The notes under the pieces were generated by a model. It saw nothing but the letters and a program-made list of their open reading frames with translations, was not told the origin of the DNA and ran no database searches. A stretch of DNA of 64,000 bases, taken from assembly GCF_041146395.1 (NCBI RefSeq), contig NC_090990.1, positions 41,798,001 through 41,862,000 on the forward strand, written 5' to 3'. Positions 32,863 through 43,108 of this stretch are shown here, one piece after another; positions within the stretch are counted from its first letter, which is position 1; each line of letters opens with the position of its first letter. The position numbers and the translations under genes are program-made. Source of the DNA: Eulemur rufifrons. Its lineage: Eukaryota; Chordata; Mammalia; Primates; Lemuridae.

Positions 32863-33055
32863 CAATATTTTTTGAGAACCTACTGTGTGCTAGGCAGAGT
32901 TGTAGGCTCTGGAAGCAATGCATCCTTTATAGAGCTAACCCAGCCTATAACAGGGGAAACTGTTTCAGACTGGAAAGGTTTCCCAGTGACAGCTGAGCCA
33001 AGATCTAAGGGATGAGTTACCGTTAAGGAGACAAAAGGCAGAGGGGTGAGAAGAT
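32863..33055 (-). mobile_element. L2 LINE 3' end
   Basis: Antisense terminus 'gagaacctactgtgtgctag', 'gcagagttgtaggctctgga', later 'gctgagccaagatctaaggg'. It faces the sense L2 on the other side of the hAT element. Confidence 0.75.
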
Positions 33056-33515
33056 TATGTTACAATTGGTAATGGGATGGGGCTGTCAGTAAGAAAATAG
33101 GGTAGCTCACTAAAATGCCCACAAAGAGCTTGATAGCAGAAGTTGGAAGAGCAATCCAGTATATGCAAAGGTCAAATTCAAGGCCCAGAGAGACTGTGTG
33201 CTTTTGTCCAAGGTCACCCCTTCCACCCCAGGGAAACAGAGCCCTGGCTCCCCGCTGCCGCCCCAAATGTGCTGCCACTGTTAGATAATTTGGGAAGGCC
33301 CTTCCCTAGCCTGCAGCTATAGGCCCTGGGATCTAAGGGCAAAGCATCCCCAGGAAACACCCTGCTGGAGGACCAGGCTCCACCTGGACTGTGCTACTAA
33401 GGGACTGCTGCTTACAAAGCAGAAATAACAAGAAGTGATGCCTTACGACGTTGTGTTCATTCAAAAACCATGTATGTTTTGCAACGCACTTTTTCGTAAA
33501 TGGTCCCATTTCTTC
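33056..33515. other. Unassigned sequence
   Basis: A worn antisense MIR scrap ('ttttgtccaaggtcacccct') lies near 33170-33235. Otherwise nothing recognised. Confidence 0.4.
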
Positions 33516-33519
33516 TAAC

Positions 33520-33675
33520 AATAATGTCAAGCCCCAGGTTTTGGAGTCCATGAGACTGTGTTTTAATCAAGTCTTATTAACTCTGACCTTGGATGAGTCA
33601 TTTCACCACTTGGAGCCTGAGTTTCCTCATTTGTCACTTGGGGCCAATGCTCCCTGCTGGCAGTGCTATGGTTAG
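33520..33675 (+). mobile_element. MIR SINE
   Basis: 'aactctgaccttggatgagt', 'catttcaccacttggagcct' and 'gagtttcctcatttgtcact' mark the core; the head is diverged. Confidence 0.8.
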
Positions 33676-33679
33676 AGTG

Positions 33680-34040
33680 GTGTATTAGTTCTCTAGCACT
33701 GCCACAGCGAAGTACTACAGACTGGGTGGCTTAAACAATAGAAATTGATTTCCTCACAGTCCTAGAAGCTAGAAGTCCAAGATCAAGGTGCTGGCAGGGT
33801 TGGTTCCCTCTGAGCCCTCCCTCCGTGGCTCGTAGATGACCGTCTCCTCCGTGTGTCCCAATTTCCCCTTTTGTAAGGACACCAGTCATATTGGATTGGA
33901 GCCCACCCCAATGGCCTCATTTTAATTTAATTTCGTTTTCTAAAGACCCTAGCTCCAAATACAGTCATGTTCTGAGATACTAGGAGGTATAATTTCAACA
34001 AATATATTTGGGGAGAACACAATTCAGCCCATAAAAGATG
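33680..34040 (-). mobile_element. MLT1-type MaLR LTR, antisense
   Basis: The right end of the LTR, read in reverse, starts 'tgtattagttctctagcact' and is followed by 'gactgggtggcttaaacaat', 'tcctcacagtcctagaagct', 'gtaaggacaccagtcatatt' and 'attcagcccataaaag'. It is a solitary LTR relic without internal genes. Confidence 0.85.
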
Positions 34041-34350
34041 GAATAACTCTTCCAAATTTCTGCCCAGCACCTGGCACACAGCAGACACTGGATGGACGGC
34101 AGGTGTCATTGGCACTGGCATCTCGGGGAAGGGGTGTGGAATAGATGACCGCTGCTTCTCCCTCTTGTGCCTCGATGGACACCCGGGGGCCAGTGAGAAG
34201 CCTCAGGTTCTAATCTGCCTTGCTGCCTGGATAATCTTGACGAGATGTGGATGCCTTGTCTTCAGTAACAACAAAGGGGATGCACCCCATCATATCTGTG
34301 TCCCTTTGCTTCTCACACGGTTCCATTGTAAGGCCCCAGCACTTGCCACT
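34041..34350. other. Unassigned sequence
   Basis: A short L2/MIR-like tail ('gcccagcacctggcacacag') is present near 34062-34100. Otherwise not recognised. Confidence 0.4.
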
Positions 34351-34351
34351 C

Positions 34352-34716
34352 TAAGAGCAGGGCAGAAGGCCGGGCGTGGTGGCTCACGCCTGTAATCCTA
34401 GCACTCTGGGAGGCCGAGGCGGGTGGATCGCTCGAGGTCAGGAGTTCGAGACCAGCCTGAGCAAGAGCGAGACCCCGTCTCTACTAAAAATAGAAAGACA
34501 TTATATGAACAACTAAAAATCTATATAGAAAAAATTAGCCGGGCATAGTGGCGCATGCCTGTAGTCCCAGCTACTCGGGAGGCTGAGGCAGTAGGATCGC
34601 TTAAGCCGAGGAGTCTGAGGTTGCTGTGAGCTAAGCTGACGCCAAGGCACTCACTCTAGCCTGGGCAACAAAGTGAGACTCTGTCTCAACAAAAAAAAAA
34701 AATAAGAGCAGGGCAG
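34352..34716 (+). mobile_element. Lemur-type Alu SINE with target duplication
   Basis: The body starts at 34368. The target duplication taagagcagggcag is exact at 34352-34365 and 34703-34716. The linker is extended and AT-rich, with 'gaacaactaaaaatctatat', and the right arm has 'gctaagctgacgccaaggc' and 'actcactctagcctgggc'. Many CpGs are kept and the A-tail is clean, so it is among the youngest insertions here. The subtype is diagnostic for lemuriform primates. Confidence 0.97.
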
Positions 34717-35345
34717 GAAGGAGGCAGAGATCCTGCCATTTTCGGTACCCTTTGCTCACAGAGGACTCAGCTTCCTGCTGCTGCTTCTGAACACGCGAGT
34801 GGAAGCAACTCCAGAAAACCTTCGCCTTTCCCCTACTGCCCTCGCCAGAAAGTGGGAGATGGCAGTGTTCCTAGCGGCAATCAGATTTGGTAGTATCAGG
34901 CACAGAAGAAATAACTTAGGGAACCCATTGTCTCCAGGTCACCTGCTGTTATCTTAGACCTGATTCATTCAGCTAACCCTCCAGGAGCCGGTGACAAGGC
35001 CGGGATATCACCTTTGAGGTAACTTTCTCATTGTGCTGCTTGCTCAGTGAGATGTTAAAAAGGTGGCTGGTTTTATTATTTTTTTAAAGACCATATCAGC
35101 ACATCCTATTTGCTGCATGGGCCCAGGCAGTTCCTAAAGACTGGCTTTAGTCTATTGTATTTGCTTCCTCTTTGAACCCAGTCAAATCAAGATAGCTAAG
35201 CCAAAAGAGATGAGTGAGCAGAGGAGAGACGCTGAAATGGCACTTTGGCACTGCAGAAAAACAACTGAGTTTTGAAAAGGCACGCATTGATCTTTAGACC
35301 AGCGAGGCCTTATTTGGGGGGAGCCCTTTGTGCTCCACTCTGAGC
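34717..35345. other. Repeat-free sequence, candidate conserved non-coding island
   Basis: No repeat, exon or RNA gene seen. An AT-rich patch at 35060-35090 is present. Conservation cannot be judged from one sequence. Confidence 0.4.
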
Positions 35346-35349
35346 CTCA

Positions 35350-35825
35350 TATTTGACATTGATTTTCAAAATGACCCCATGCTCATTGCAGAAAATTTGG
35401 AAAACAGAAAAGTGGAAAGAAACATAATATATGCATGCATAAAGACATATATACCCACACACACAATCCTTAAGTCTGTCATCTTAAGATCATTGTTGAG
35501 ATAATTGCTATTAGTGTTGGGACATGTTTTACTTGTCTCACTTCTTATGAAGTTGAGATCATACTAGAGATAAAGTTTTATATCTTTGTTGTTTTAATGA
35601 GCATTATATCACAGGCATGTTTTTCAAGAAAAACTTCAATGCCTGTATAATATTCCATTAAATTGATGTATCCCCTTGACTTAACCATTCTCCTGTTGTG
35701 GACATTTAGGTTGGTTCTGCTTCTTTTTTATTGGAGATGACTTTCATTTGACTTGTTGGGCCATTATAATTAGTGCTACCTTGGACATCCATCTCCTTTA
35801 TCTTCCTTTTTCTAAGAAAATATCA
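35350..35825 (-). mobile_element. Ancient L1 (L1M/L1ME type) 3' fragment, antisense
   Basis: Antisense L1 blocks: 'tgtataatattccattaaat', 'tgacttaaccattctcctgt', 'gtggacatttaggttggttc' and 'tctaagaaaatatcacatc'. Strongly diverged and non-coding. Confidence 0.75.
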
Positions 35826-35837
35826 CATCTGTAATTT

Positions 35838-36012
35838 CATATGCTGTGTTCTTAAAACAACCCCGAGAATCAGGTAGTGCTCACATGCAAATAGATGAAG
35901 ATCACAGAAGCCAAGTGGAGAAACCCAGCTCACAAATCCGGAACTGAAACAGAGCCCACTGGTTTCAGCCTCAAGCCCCAGTCCCGTGCTCTTTCTACCA
36001 CTCTCTGCTGCA
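35838..36012 (-). mobile_element. MIR SINE
   Basis: Antisense MIR with a clear head: 'cacaaatccggaactgaaac', 'cccagtcccgtgctctttct' and 'accactctctgctgc'. Confidence 0.75.
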
Positions 36013-36161
36013 TGTTAAAATGTTAACGATGGGAGAATGAACCACCCTATGGTCAGGTCCCATTGTGAAGAGACCGGGTGACTGGAAATTCTACACCTGG
36101 AGGAAAAGAAACTTGTTAGGCAAAGATATTTTCTTGCATCTGCCAGGTGGACAAACTGGTT

Positions 36162-36183
36162 AAAAAAAAAAAAAAAAAAAAAA
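36162..36183. repeat. Poly(A) tract
   Basis: A run of 22 A without a recognisable retroelement body upstream and without an obvious flanking duplication. It is either simple sequence or the tail of a decayed insertion. Confidence 0.85.
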
Positions 36184-36264
36184 CAGGCTTGGGCTGTGCA
36201 GCCACAGAGGGCAGAACTATGACACATATATGGAAATTAGAGATGAGTTCCATTCACTATAAGG

Positions 36265-36505
36265 AGAAAGTGTGATGCCATGGATGAATACAGGGAGTTT
36301 GACATAAGACAGACTTGAATTTGAATCCCTGTTCCATTCATTGCTGGGTGTGTGACCTTGGGCAAGTTACTTGCACTCTATACAACTCACTTTCCATGCA
36401 TTTAAACCATGCAAGTTTTAAATGTATGGCACGGATTAGCGGCAATGTGCATTTAGTATATAGGTTGCTGCATAATAGGGACTCAAAAAATAGTTACCAT
36501 CATTT
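36265..36505 (+). mobile_element. MIR SINE
   Basis: Complete-looking: 'gacttgaatttgaatccctg', 'gggtgtgtgaccttgggcaa', 'gttacttgcactctatac' and 'ctgcataatagggactcaa'. The middle is diverged. Confidence 0.85.
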
Positions 36506-36684
36506 TTCGCGCTAAATTATGACAGTCCAACCCTGGAATGGGCCACGCTGAGTGTCCAAGCAGAGGTAGGAGACCCATCTGTCCAATATGTGGTGGAGAC
36601 CGACAGAGGTTAAACTGGGTGATCTCTAATTCACATTATAGGAAAAAGGTGAGACACAGTTAGAAGTCTAGGGCAAAAGGCCTT

Positions 36685-36855
36685 ACCCCATCGCTTGGTA
36701 GTTGAGGCGTAAGGACAAATGACTTACCCTGTCTGGGCCTCAGTGCCTAGTTTGTAAAATGGGGACAATAACAATGGATTCCTCACGGGGCTATTGGAAA
36801 GGAGAAAGGAGATTGTGGATAAGTAAACTCTCAGTATAACTGCAAAACTTTCTCC
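36685..36855 (+). mobile_element. MIR SINE
   Basis: 'gacttaccctgtctgggcct', 'cagtgcctagtttgtaaaat' and 'cctcacggggctattggaaa' define the core and tail. Confidence 0.8.
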
Positions 36856-37570
36856 TAGTGTCCATTAATTTTATGATTATCACTCCAACTCAGTGATGAG
36901 ATTGCTGTCCTGGGGTGATATGTGGAAGATACATTGAGCTCCTGGTAAAACTGCTGCCATCCAGCCTCCATGGCCCTTCATAGCAGCACTGTGTTCTCCG
37001 GTATAGTTTAAAGGGAGAGCTGGCTGGGATGGCCAGTGCACGCCTGCAGTTTGGAAGGGCTTAGGATGCAGCCTGTGGAGCTGCCTTTCATCTCCCAGGA
37101 ATGTCTACAGTATTTATAGAGCAGACAGGGCCTCACCTCCAGGACTGGGTCAGGGGCTACGAGGACCCTTCCCCGGCCCCCTCACCTCTGGGTATGAGGC
37201 ATGCACAGGTATCAGACACAGCTGACCCTCTGGGCTGGGATGCAGTGAGCTGGGCCTGACACGTCTTCCATCAATTTCCCTGGGAAAGAAAGATCCCAGA
37301 GAGGCAGCACGCACTCATCCATCTGATCTCAGCCGTCCTGATGTCTTTAGGTTTTATCTCTTCATTGATCGCAGCGACTGACTGGTGCCCTTCACTCAAA
37401 TGCCCATTACGAGGGCCAGACATTCCTGGTCCTCACTGCACAGGCTGCCATCAATCACTTAAGCATGGACAGGAATTGCATGCAGGGAAAGGGATGGCTT
37501 GTAGCAGCTTCACCCCATAAATTCTGATTAAGGCCTAAAGGTAGCTAAGAAAGAAGCAAGAGGTTTCACA
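36856..37570. other. Repeat-free sequence, candidate conserved non-coding island
   Basis: About 700 bases without a recognised repeat, flanked on both sides by MIRs. No long frame in either strand. This is one of the better places to look for conserved regulatory DNA. Confidence 0.4.
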
Positions 37571-37574
37571 CTCA

Positions 37575-37715
37575 TACTTTTTTTACTTAGTAAACTGTGT
37601 TTCCTTGATACATTGTTTAGTGCTTTAATGTCTCAGAGCTTCAAGATCTTTATCTGTAAAATGCAAATAGTAATACCCATTTCTCAGGGTTGCTGGAGGA
37701 ATTACCTAGTATGAA
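37575..37715 (+). mobile_element. MIR SINE fragment
   Basis: 'gcttcaagatctttatctgt', 'aaaatgcaaatagtaatacc' and 'ctcagggttgctggaggaat' are MIR core and tail. Confidence 0.8.
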
Positions 37716-38095
37716 GAGCAACGATGACATGATTTCTAATGGGCGACTGGCAGAGTGATCACCACCTTCATTTAGAATGGCAGCGATTTAAACTTGGTGT
37801 CTCGAGCCATTGCCTTCTTCAAGGGGTGGAATGGGACAGTCACCAGCCAACGCTGCAGCAAGTGGGCACCGAGGTAGATGCTGTGGATACAGCTGGTGCA
37901 CCTCATAAATTATTAAATAAATCAGAACCAGGCTTAAATTACACAGGCAGCCACTAAGTGCTTTTGTGGGGGAGATGAACACGCTCCCATCTGTCCTTCC
38001 CAGCCGTGCCCTGCCCTGGTTCAGGACTGGAGTGTTCCTCTAGAACCAAATTCATGGAATCATGTGTGGAGCAAATTCCCTGGAAGAAACAAGCG
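37716..38095. other. Unassigned sequence
   Basis: No repeat or gene recognised. Confidence 0.4.
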
Positions 38096-38097
38096 AC

Positions 38098-38235
38098 TAT
38101 TCTTGAGGCACTACAAGGTAAGACATGGTGTGAGGCACTTCCCCATGTTATTTCAGTTAATTCTCACAACGGCCCCTCTGAGGCCGAGATTCTTGTTGTC
38201 TCTGCTTTGCAGTTGTAAAGGTGGAACAAAGAGCA
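38098..38235 (-). mobile_element. MIR SINE fragment
   Basis: Antisense tail and core: 'gtgtgaggcacttccccatg', 'cagttaattctcacaacggc' and 'tttgcagttgtaaaggtgg'. Confidence 0.75.
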
Positions 38236-39265
38236 AGCAGTACAGAGTCCGTGAGCTCATTCTCTTGCGTGTCAAATGGGAGCCTATGAACACCTCCCCA
38301 CAGGAAGTGCGAGGACCCCCAAACACTGTGAGGTCCAAGGGTTTGGCCAACATCAGTGTGGCTTGAGTACTGGTACTATTTCTGGCCTCATCCTCCTTTC
38401 TTCCAGATCTACAGCCCAGCTATAGAGACCAGCACGGTGCCTGAAATTAGTGTGGATTCAAGAAAAATTTGCAAATTTTTTTTCAAGCCTGGACTCATGA
38501 CCGGGTACCCTTCCCAAAGTGAAAACCAGGCAACCCCTGCCCAGCCTCAATCTAGAGCAGCCCTCCCCATTACGCATTCTCGAGGAGCCACTGCATTTGC
38601 CTTGGGGCCCTTATAATCACACGCACTGGGAACCTGAAGGCTGCAGCATCCATGAGGGTAAGAATTATGTCTACTTTGCTCATCGCTATATCCTCCGTGT
38701 AGCTGATTTATCTCTATTGAACACATAGAAGAATTAGCAGGACTGTGTCACCTGGCAGCTGGGTGTGTGTGGCACGAACTGCGACAGGAAGGAGCAGTGA
38801 GAGAAGTCAGCTGGGTACACATTGAGGGAAGTCGGAACCTGCTGGCCTGGGTTCGGCAAGTTGGCACTAGCGAAGGTAAGTAAGGCTAGTGACAAGCTCC
38901 CAGGAGAGCCAGGGACCTGGTTTAAGATCCCCCTCTGCCCTGACTGGAATTGCGTCTCGGAAGGTGTCATCTCCTTCCTGGATCATGCCTTCCTCACCTG
39001 AGAGGTGCAGAGGCGGGATCAGGAGAGCTTGCAACACGCTTCCAAATCCCACTCTCACATTTCTTCACTGCCTAATTCCCCTTGCTCCAATTTTTAAGGA
39101 CATTTTGAAATAGCTGTAACTGTGCCCTAAATATTAGAATATTGTAGGCAGCTACTGAGAGTATAACACATGTTGACCAACTGCTACCTTAGAATGGTGC
39201 AAGACGGAGGAGAGGCCCCAAATATTAGAGTTAGGTGGGTTTTTAATGTGTTCAGAAGGATTTTC
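38236..39265. other. Unassigned sequence with an L2 scrap and a strong splice-donor match
   Basis: A short sense L2 terminus is seen at 38640-38735 ('gagggtaagaattatgtcta', 'tatcctccgtgtagctg'). A full AAG|GTAAGT donor consensus lies at 38873-38881, but no branch, acceptor or open frame supports an exon before it. Confidence 0.4.
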
Positions 39266-39267
39266 AA

Positions 39268-39310
39268 GCACTCTCTCTCTCACACACACACGCACACACT
39301 CGCACATGCT
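39268..39310. repeat. (CT)n/(CA)n compound microsatellite
   Basis: A CT run passes into an interrupted CA run. It is short and impure. Confidence 0.85.
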
Positions 39311-39340
39311 GAGCTAACCCTGCTACCCATCTGGACCATA

Positions 39341-39380
39341 AAAAAAAACAAAAAAACAAAAACAAAAACAAAACAAAACA
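39341..39380. repeat. A-rich (CAAAA)n tract
   Basis: Repeats of the form AAAAC of varying length, resembling a degenerated poly(A) tail. No retroelement body is recognised directly upstream. Confidence 0.75.
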
Positions 39381-39489
39381 GACAATGGTTGGGAGAGAGG
39401 TTTTCCATTTACTATTCTATCTCCTCCCTCCTCTTGGGTTTTCTTTGTCCAAAGCCTTGATCCACTGAGCACTAAACATCATCTCTTCA

Positions 39490-39635
39490 AAGTCACCTGG
39501 AGTGGTAATAACCAGGCTGTTAAAATGCAGATTTCTGGGCTCCCCAACAGATCTGCTGAATCAGATCGTTTTTACACACTCCTCGCTGCCCCCACCCTTC
39601 TTAAGCCCACTAAGTTTTGAGACTCACTATTAAAT
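39490..39635 (+). mobile_element. MER5-type hAT DNA transposon fragment
   Basis: 'caaagtcacctggagtggta', 'ctgttaaaatgcagatttct', 'gggctccccaacagatctg' and terminal 'agttttgagactcac' match the MER5A/B pattern, more diverged than the copy at 29445. Confidence 0.75.
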
Positions 39636-39744
39636 GCTTAGCACAGTTCGGGGACTATTCAGATATGCCAGCACCTTATCCAGTGGCTGGAAGCATATGA
39701 AATTGCCAGTATTCTACCCTTCCTAGCCTTCAAAAATGGCAGTT

Positions 39745-39925
39745 TCATTTGGTTCAACTAATCCATTGGCTTATTTGATTTAAACCTCACCCCTGCCTTC
39801 CAAGGAGGCATCGTCATTCCTACTTTACAGTGAAGAAGATGAGGCTCCAACACAGAGCTAGGAAAAGGCACACGTGGGATTTGAATGCAGGTCTGTCGGA
39901 TCCTCCTTCTGTTCCCGAACAATCC
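39745..39925 (-). mobile_element. MIR SINE
   Basis: Antisense: 'tttgatttaaacctcacccc', 'ctttacagtgaagaagatga' and 'gggatttgaatgcaggtctg'. Confidence 0.8.
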
Positions 39926-40585
39926 GCCACTGCCCCTTAGACCACCGAAAACACTGCACAGACGTGCATCACTTCAGCCACGGTGTCCTAGATTGGGCAC
40001 TACCTCTGGCTGGACAAGGAGCCATCGGTTTGTCCCTCGAGGCTTGGGCTGTGTGTGTAAGTTTTCAGAAAGCTGTGTTTATTGTCAAAAACTAAACTGA
40101 TGTTTTCCCTGGAATGGCTTTTGGAAGGGAGCAGGACTGCTGATTAAATATGGAGTGGTTTGAAACCTAAGTGTCTCTCTGAATAACGTAATGTTTACTC
40201 CCAACCAGGAAGGAGTGCCAAGGGGCTATCTCATAGGGGTTATTTATGTGTCCAGGTCTCCAACACCCCCTTTGGAACTGTTGCAGTGGCCCTCTTTGGA
40301 TTCAACACCCCCCAAGAGATCCATGTCCTGAAGTGGCCTGAGGGCTGGAAGGCAGTGTCCCTGTCCCCAGCACCATCGTCTGTGCTGATGAGCCCTGAGC
40401 TGGCTGCCCTGCTGCTGCCCGGAGGAGGAGGCCAGAAACCTGCAGGCAAACATTCCACCATCACCGCGGCTTGGAGTGGAAGGAATCCGGGAGGAGAGTG
40501 GAAAGGAGGAGGGCGGCACTGTCTAAGAGAGCGTCCTGTGTGATGTCTGTCGTCTCTGATTCCTCGGAGACCCTCAATGTGCTCG
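39926..40585. other. Unassigned sequence
   Basis: No repeat was recognised. Frames on both strands at 40240-40543 overlap and look non-coding. Confidence 0.4.
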
Positions 40586-40589
40586 TTCT

Positions 40590-40700
40590 TGTTGCCATTC
40601 TATAAATGAGGAAACCAAGACCCAGAAAAGTTAGAACCTTTCCCGGCTGCACACAGGATCTGAACCCAGGCCTGTCCGATTCCAAAGCCCCTCCTCATTT
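40590..40700 (-). mobile_element. MIR SINE fragment
   Basis: 'ttctataaatgaggaaacca' then 'ggatctgaacccaggcctgt' show antisense core and head. Confidence 0.8.
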
Positions 40701-40734
40701 CGGGAAGGAAGGAGAGGCGGGAGGGAAAGGGGAC

Positions 40735-40915
40735 TTATTTTAAGCCAAGCACTGTGCGGGTGACTTCCTCTTCATTACCTTTTTTATTCTTTCTACTGTT
40801 CCCCTGAGGAAGGTATCATTAAGCCCCTTCCACAGGGGAGAAAGCTGAGGTCCAGGGTATTGGAGGATCTGCCCAAGGTCACTCGGGTACTACGCAGCAG
40901 AACCAGGCCACAGCC
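40735..40915 (-). mobile_element. MIR SINE
   Basis: Second antisense MIR in a row: 'aagccaagcactgtgcgggt', 'gaggaaggtatcattaagcc', 'gatctgcccaaggtcactcg'. A weak sense MIR may follow at 40955-41040. Confidence 0.8.
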
Positions 40916-41560
40916 CAGTGGCTCGTGGGTCCCACTCCCTCGTGTTGCCTCTCCGACAGTGAGTCCCAAAGTCTGGGTCTCTTCCTAATCCTGCCACGTG
41001 ACTTCAGTTTCCCCTTCTGTATCATAACAAGGCCTCAAGTGTCTCCCAAGTTTATAACCCTGATACAACAGAGGTCTATCAGAACAATCTCTCCGCATTG
41101 GAGAAATAACCTGGCTCCTGGTTGGATTATAAAATACTAAGTTGCTGGCCTGGGAGTTGTCTTTGCAGAAAGAACATAATCTCAAAAGACACCAAAAGAG
41201 TTAACATCACTCCCTAAAGAGAGGTTGGGAGGGGAACTTGCAAGAAAAGTTTCAAGAAATCCTTGGAAAAGTCCCTGAAAGAGCTCACAGGGCCACCTCA
41301 CTCAAGCAGAACAAGAGAAGTGTGGGCAATTTTGGGCTGGTGTGACATGATTCTGGGCTTGCTTAGAAGCAGGGTGATATTTTCTGCCTACCTGCCTGTA
41401 GCAAATGTCCTCCCAGGTCATCACTCTCAATTTCTTCATCCTTTTCCACAACCCCCATATTTGCAAGAGTCAGGGATTCGTGAACCCCTTGCAGACATTC
41501 AGCCCTGGGGCCACCAGCTCTAGGAGAGGCCATGTTAGACTAACTCCCAGAAAGAAAAGG
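40916..41560. other. Unassigned sequence
   Basis: Apart from the weak MIR trace at its start nothing is recognised. Confidence 0.4.
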
Positions 41561-41561
41561 A

Positions 41562-41640
41562 ACTGATTGCTCACTGTCCTACTGTATGCCAGGCACATAT
41601 TCCAGGATAAAAGTAACTGATGGTGAAGTCTGGTTTTTAC
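41562..41640 (-). mobile_element. L2 LINE 3' scrap
   Basis: 'ctactgtatgccaggcacat' then 'attccaggataaaagtaact' are the antisense L2 end. Confidence 0.6.
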
Positions 41641-41694
41641 ATAATAAGGAGAAAAAAAATCACAATAAAAAGGAGAATAGGACAATAAGAATAG

Positions 41695-41945
41695 TGGTGA
41701 TAGTCACCAACATGTAAGGGACTCTCTCTTTGTGCCAGTGTGCCAGTCTTTTTGCAGGCATTATGGTGATCCTTGCAACAATCAGATAAAATAGTTGCCG
41801 TCGCTGTGCCCATTTCAACATTACATCCCCGGAAGCTCAGAGAGCTTGAGTAACTCATATCACACAGCAGGCAGCTGGCAGGTTGGGAATGTGGACCTAG
41901 GTTTGTTCGGCCTGAAAACCTTGGCTCCTTTACATTAACCCATGA
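41695..41945 (-). mobile_element. MIR SINE
   Basis: 'ttgtgccagtgtgccagtct', 'tggtgatccttgcaacaatc', 'cttgagtaactcatatcaca' and 'gcaggcagctggcaggttgg' cover nearly the whole element. Confidence 0.8.
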
Positions 41946-41964
41946 GGCCTTCTGGAGGAACTGG

Positions 41965-42105
41965 ATCCACGAGTGTCACCTTGGGCAAGGCATTTAACCT
42001 CTCTGAACCTCAGTTTCCTTATCTGTGAGATGGAGTTGTGTGGGGAACACTCTGCCAGTCACTGCACAACCAGTGAGCACCAGAGGGTCTGGGGGCTAAA
42101 TGAGA
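41965..42105 (+). mobile_element. MIR SINE fragment
   Basis: 'gtcaccttgggcaaggcatt', 'taacctctctgaacctcagt' and 'ttccttatctgtgagatgga' are a well-kept sense core, lying directly after an antisense MIR. Confidence 0.85.
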
Positions 42106-42645
42106 ATCTCCACTGACAAGGACATAGGCCCAGATGCACCTGACCCGAATGCAGCGTGCCGAGTGTTACCAGAGCACAGGTGCACACCCGGGAGCCCAAG
42201 ATAGATGTTCGCAGGTGCTACAGCCCTTACGTAATTATTATCACCATTCACTTGAGACATTAAAGGCAAATTCCCTTCTGAGTCTCACTTCCTGGGGTTC
42301 TCCCTCTCGCTGCCACTTTTCTCAGACCGTTGGTGGCCTGGGTCAACAGAACTCGTATGTGCAGCTGCTTTCAGAACTTGCGACACATTGGACATTTTTT
42401 CAACCCTCCAGGAACTCCAGGAGCTTACAGCCTGGAAAATCCCAAAGGTGACTCACAGACATTCAGGGAAAGTGCCCAAAGCTGAGGCTGCTGAAGCCCC
42501 TGCAGGCAACACCTGCAGCCTCCCCTATGGCAGAGCAGGAGAAAAGGCCGCAGCTGAGTCACAGGAGCCTCCCCATCCTGGGGCTGCCGAGGGGAGGCTG
42601 CCCAGCCACAGGGACAGGCCCCCAGCTAGGGGTCCCATGGGCCCC
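42106..42645. other. Unassigned sequence with two AP-1 sites
   Basis: Exact AP-1 consensus sites occur at 42449-42455 (TGACTCA) and 42555-42561 (TGAGTCA). No repeat recognised. Frames at 42134-42451 and 42388-42660 lack domains. Confidence 0.4.
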
Positions 42646-42649
42646 TCAC

Positions 42650-42795
42650 CTCTGTGCTAGTGTGGGTCTCTGGGCAAGTCCCCCCCCAAGCCTCAGTGTC
42701 CTCATCTGTAAAGTGGGGATAGAATTTCTACCCTCTCTCCTTCCTGAGGCTCCTGTAAAACTAACTGGGAAACAGTGTCGTGCAATGCTATACCT
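42650..42795 (+). mobile_element. MIR SINE fragment
   Basis: 'gggtctctgggcaagtcccc', 'cctcagtgtcctcatctgta' and 'aagtggggatagaatttcta'. Confidence 0.85.
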
Positions 42796-42807
42796 ACACG
42801 GTAGAAT

Positions 42808-42848
42808 TCATTCATTCCTTATTTACTGAGCACGCACCATGTGTCACA
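42808..42848 (-). mobile_element. L2 LINE 3' scrap
   Basis: 'ttcattcattccttatttac' then 'tgagcacgcaccatgtgtca' is the extreme antisense L2 end, only about 40 bases, cut off by a MIR. L2 sequence resumes after the MIR. Confidence 0.75.
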
Positions 42849-42849
42849 A

Positions 42850-43108
42850 ACCAACCATAATACCTAACATTTACTGCATACTAATTCCAGATGCAAAACT
42901 AAGTGTTTTAGTTATGTTAACGAATTTAAACCTCCCAGCAACACTCTGAGTGGGTATTATCTCTACCCGCATTATATGGATGGGGTAACTGTTCGTAAAG
43001 TGGCTAAGGAACTTGCTTCACAAGACATTCATCAGACACAGCTGATAAATGACAAAGCAGAAAGGCTAGCTCCAGAGTCTGTGCTCTTAACCTCTCTGCT
43101 CTCCAACG
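42850..43108 (-). mobile_element. MIR SINE nested in L2
   Basis: Full antisense MIR: 'acctaacatttactgcatac', 'aacctcccagcaacactctg', 'aactgttcgtaaagtggcta' and 'cagagtctgtgctcttaacc'. L2 pieces flank it on both sides in the same orientation. Confidence 0.8.

Noticed and set aside
36162..36183. Poly(A) as the tail of a processed pseudogene
   Set aside because: No mRNA-like body and no target duplication could be found around the tract.
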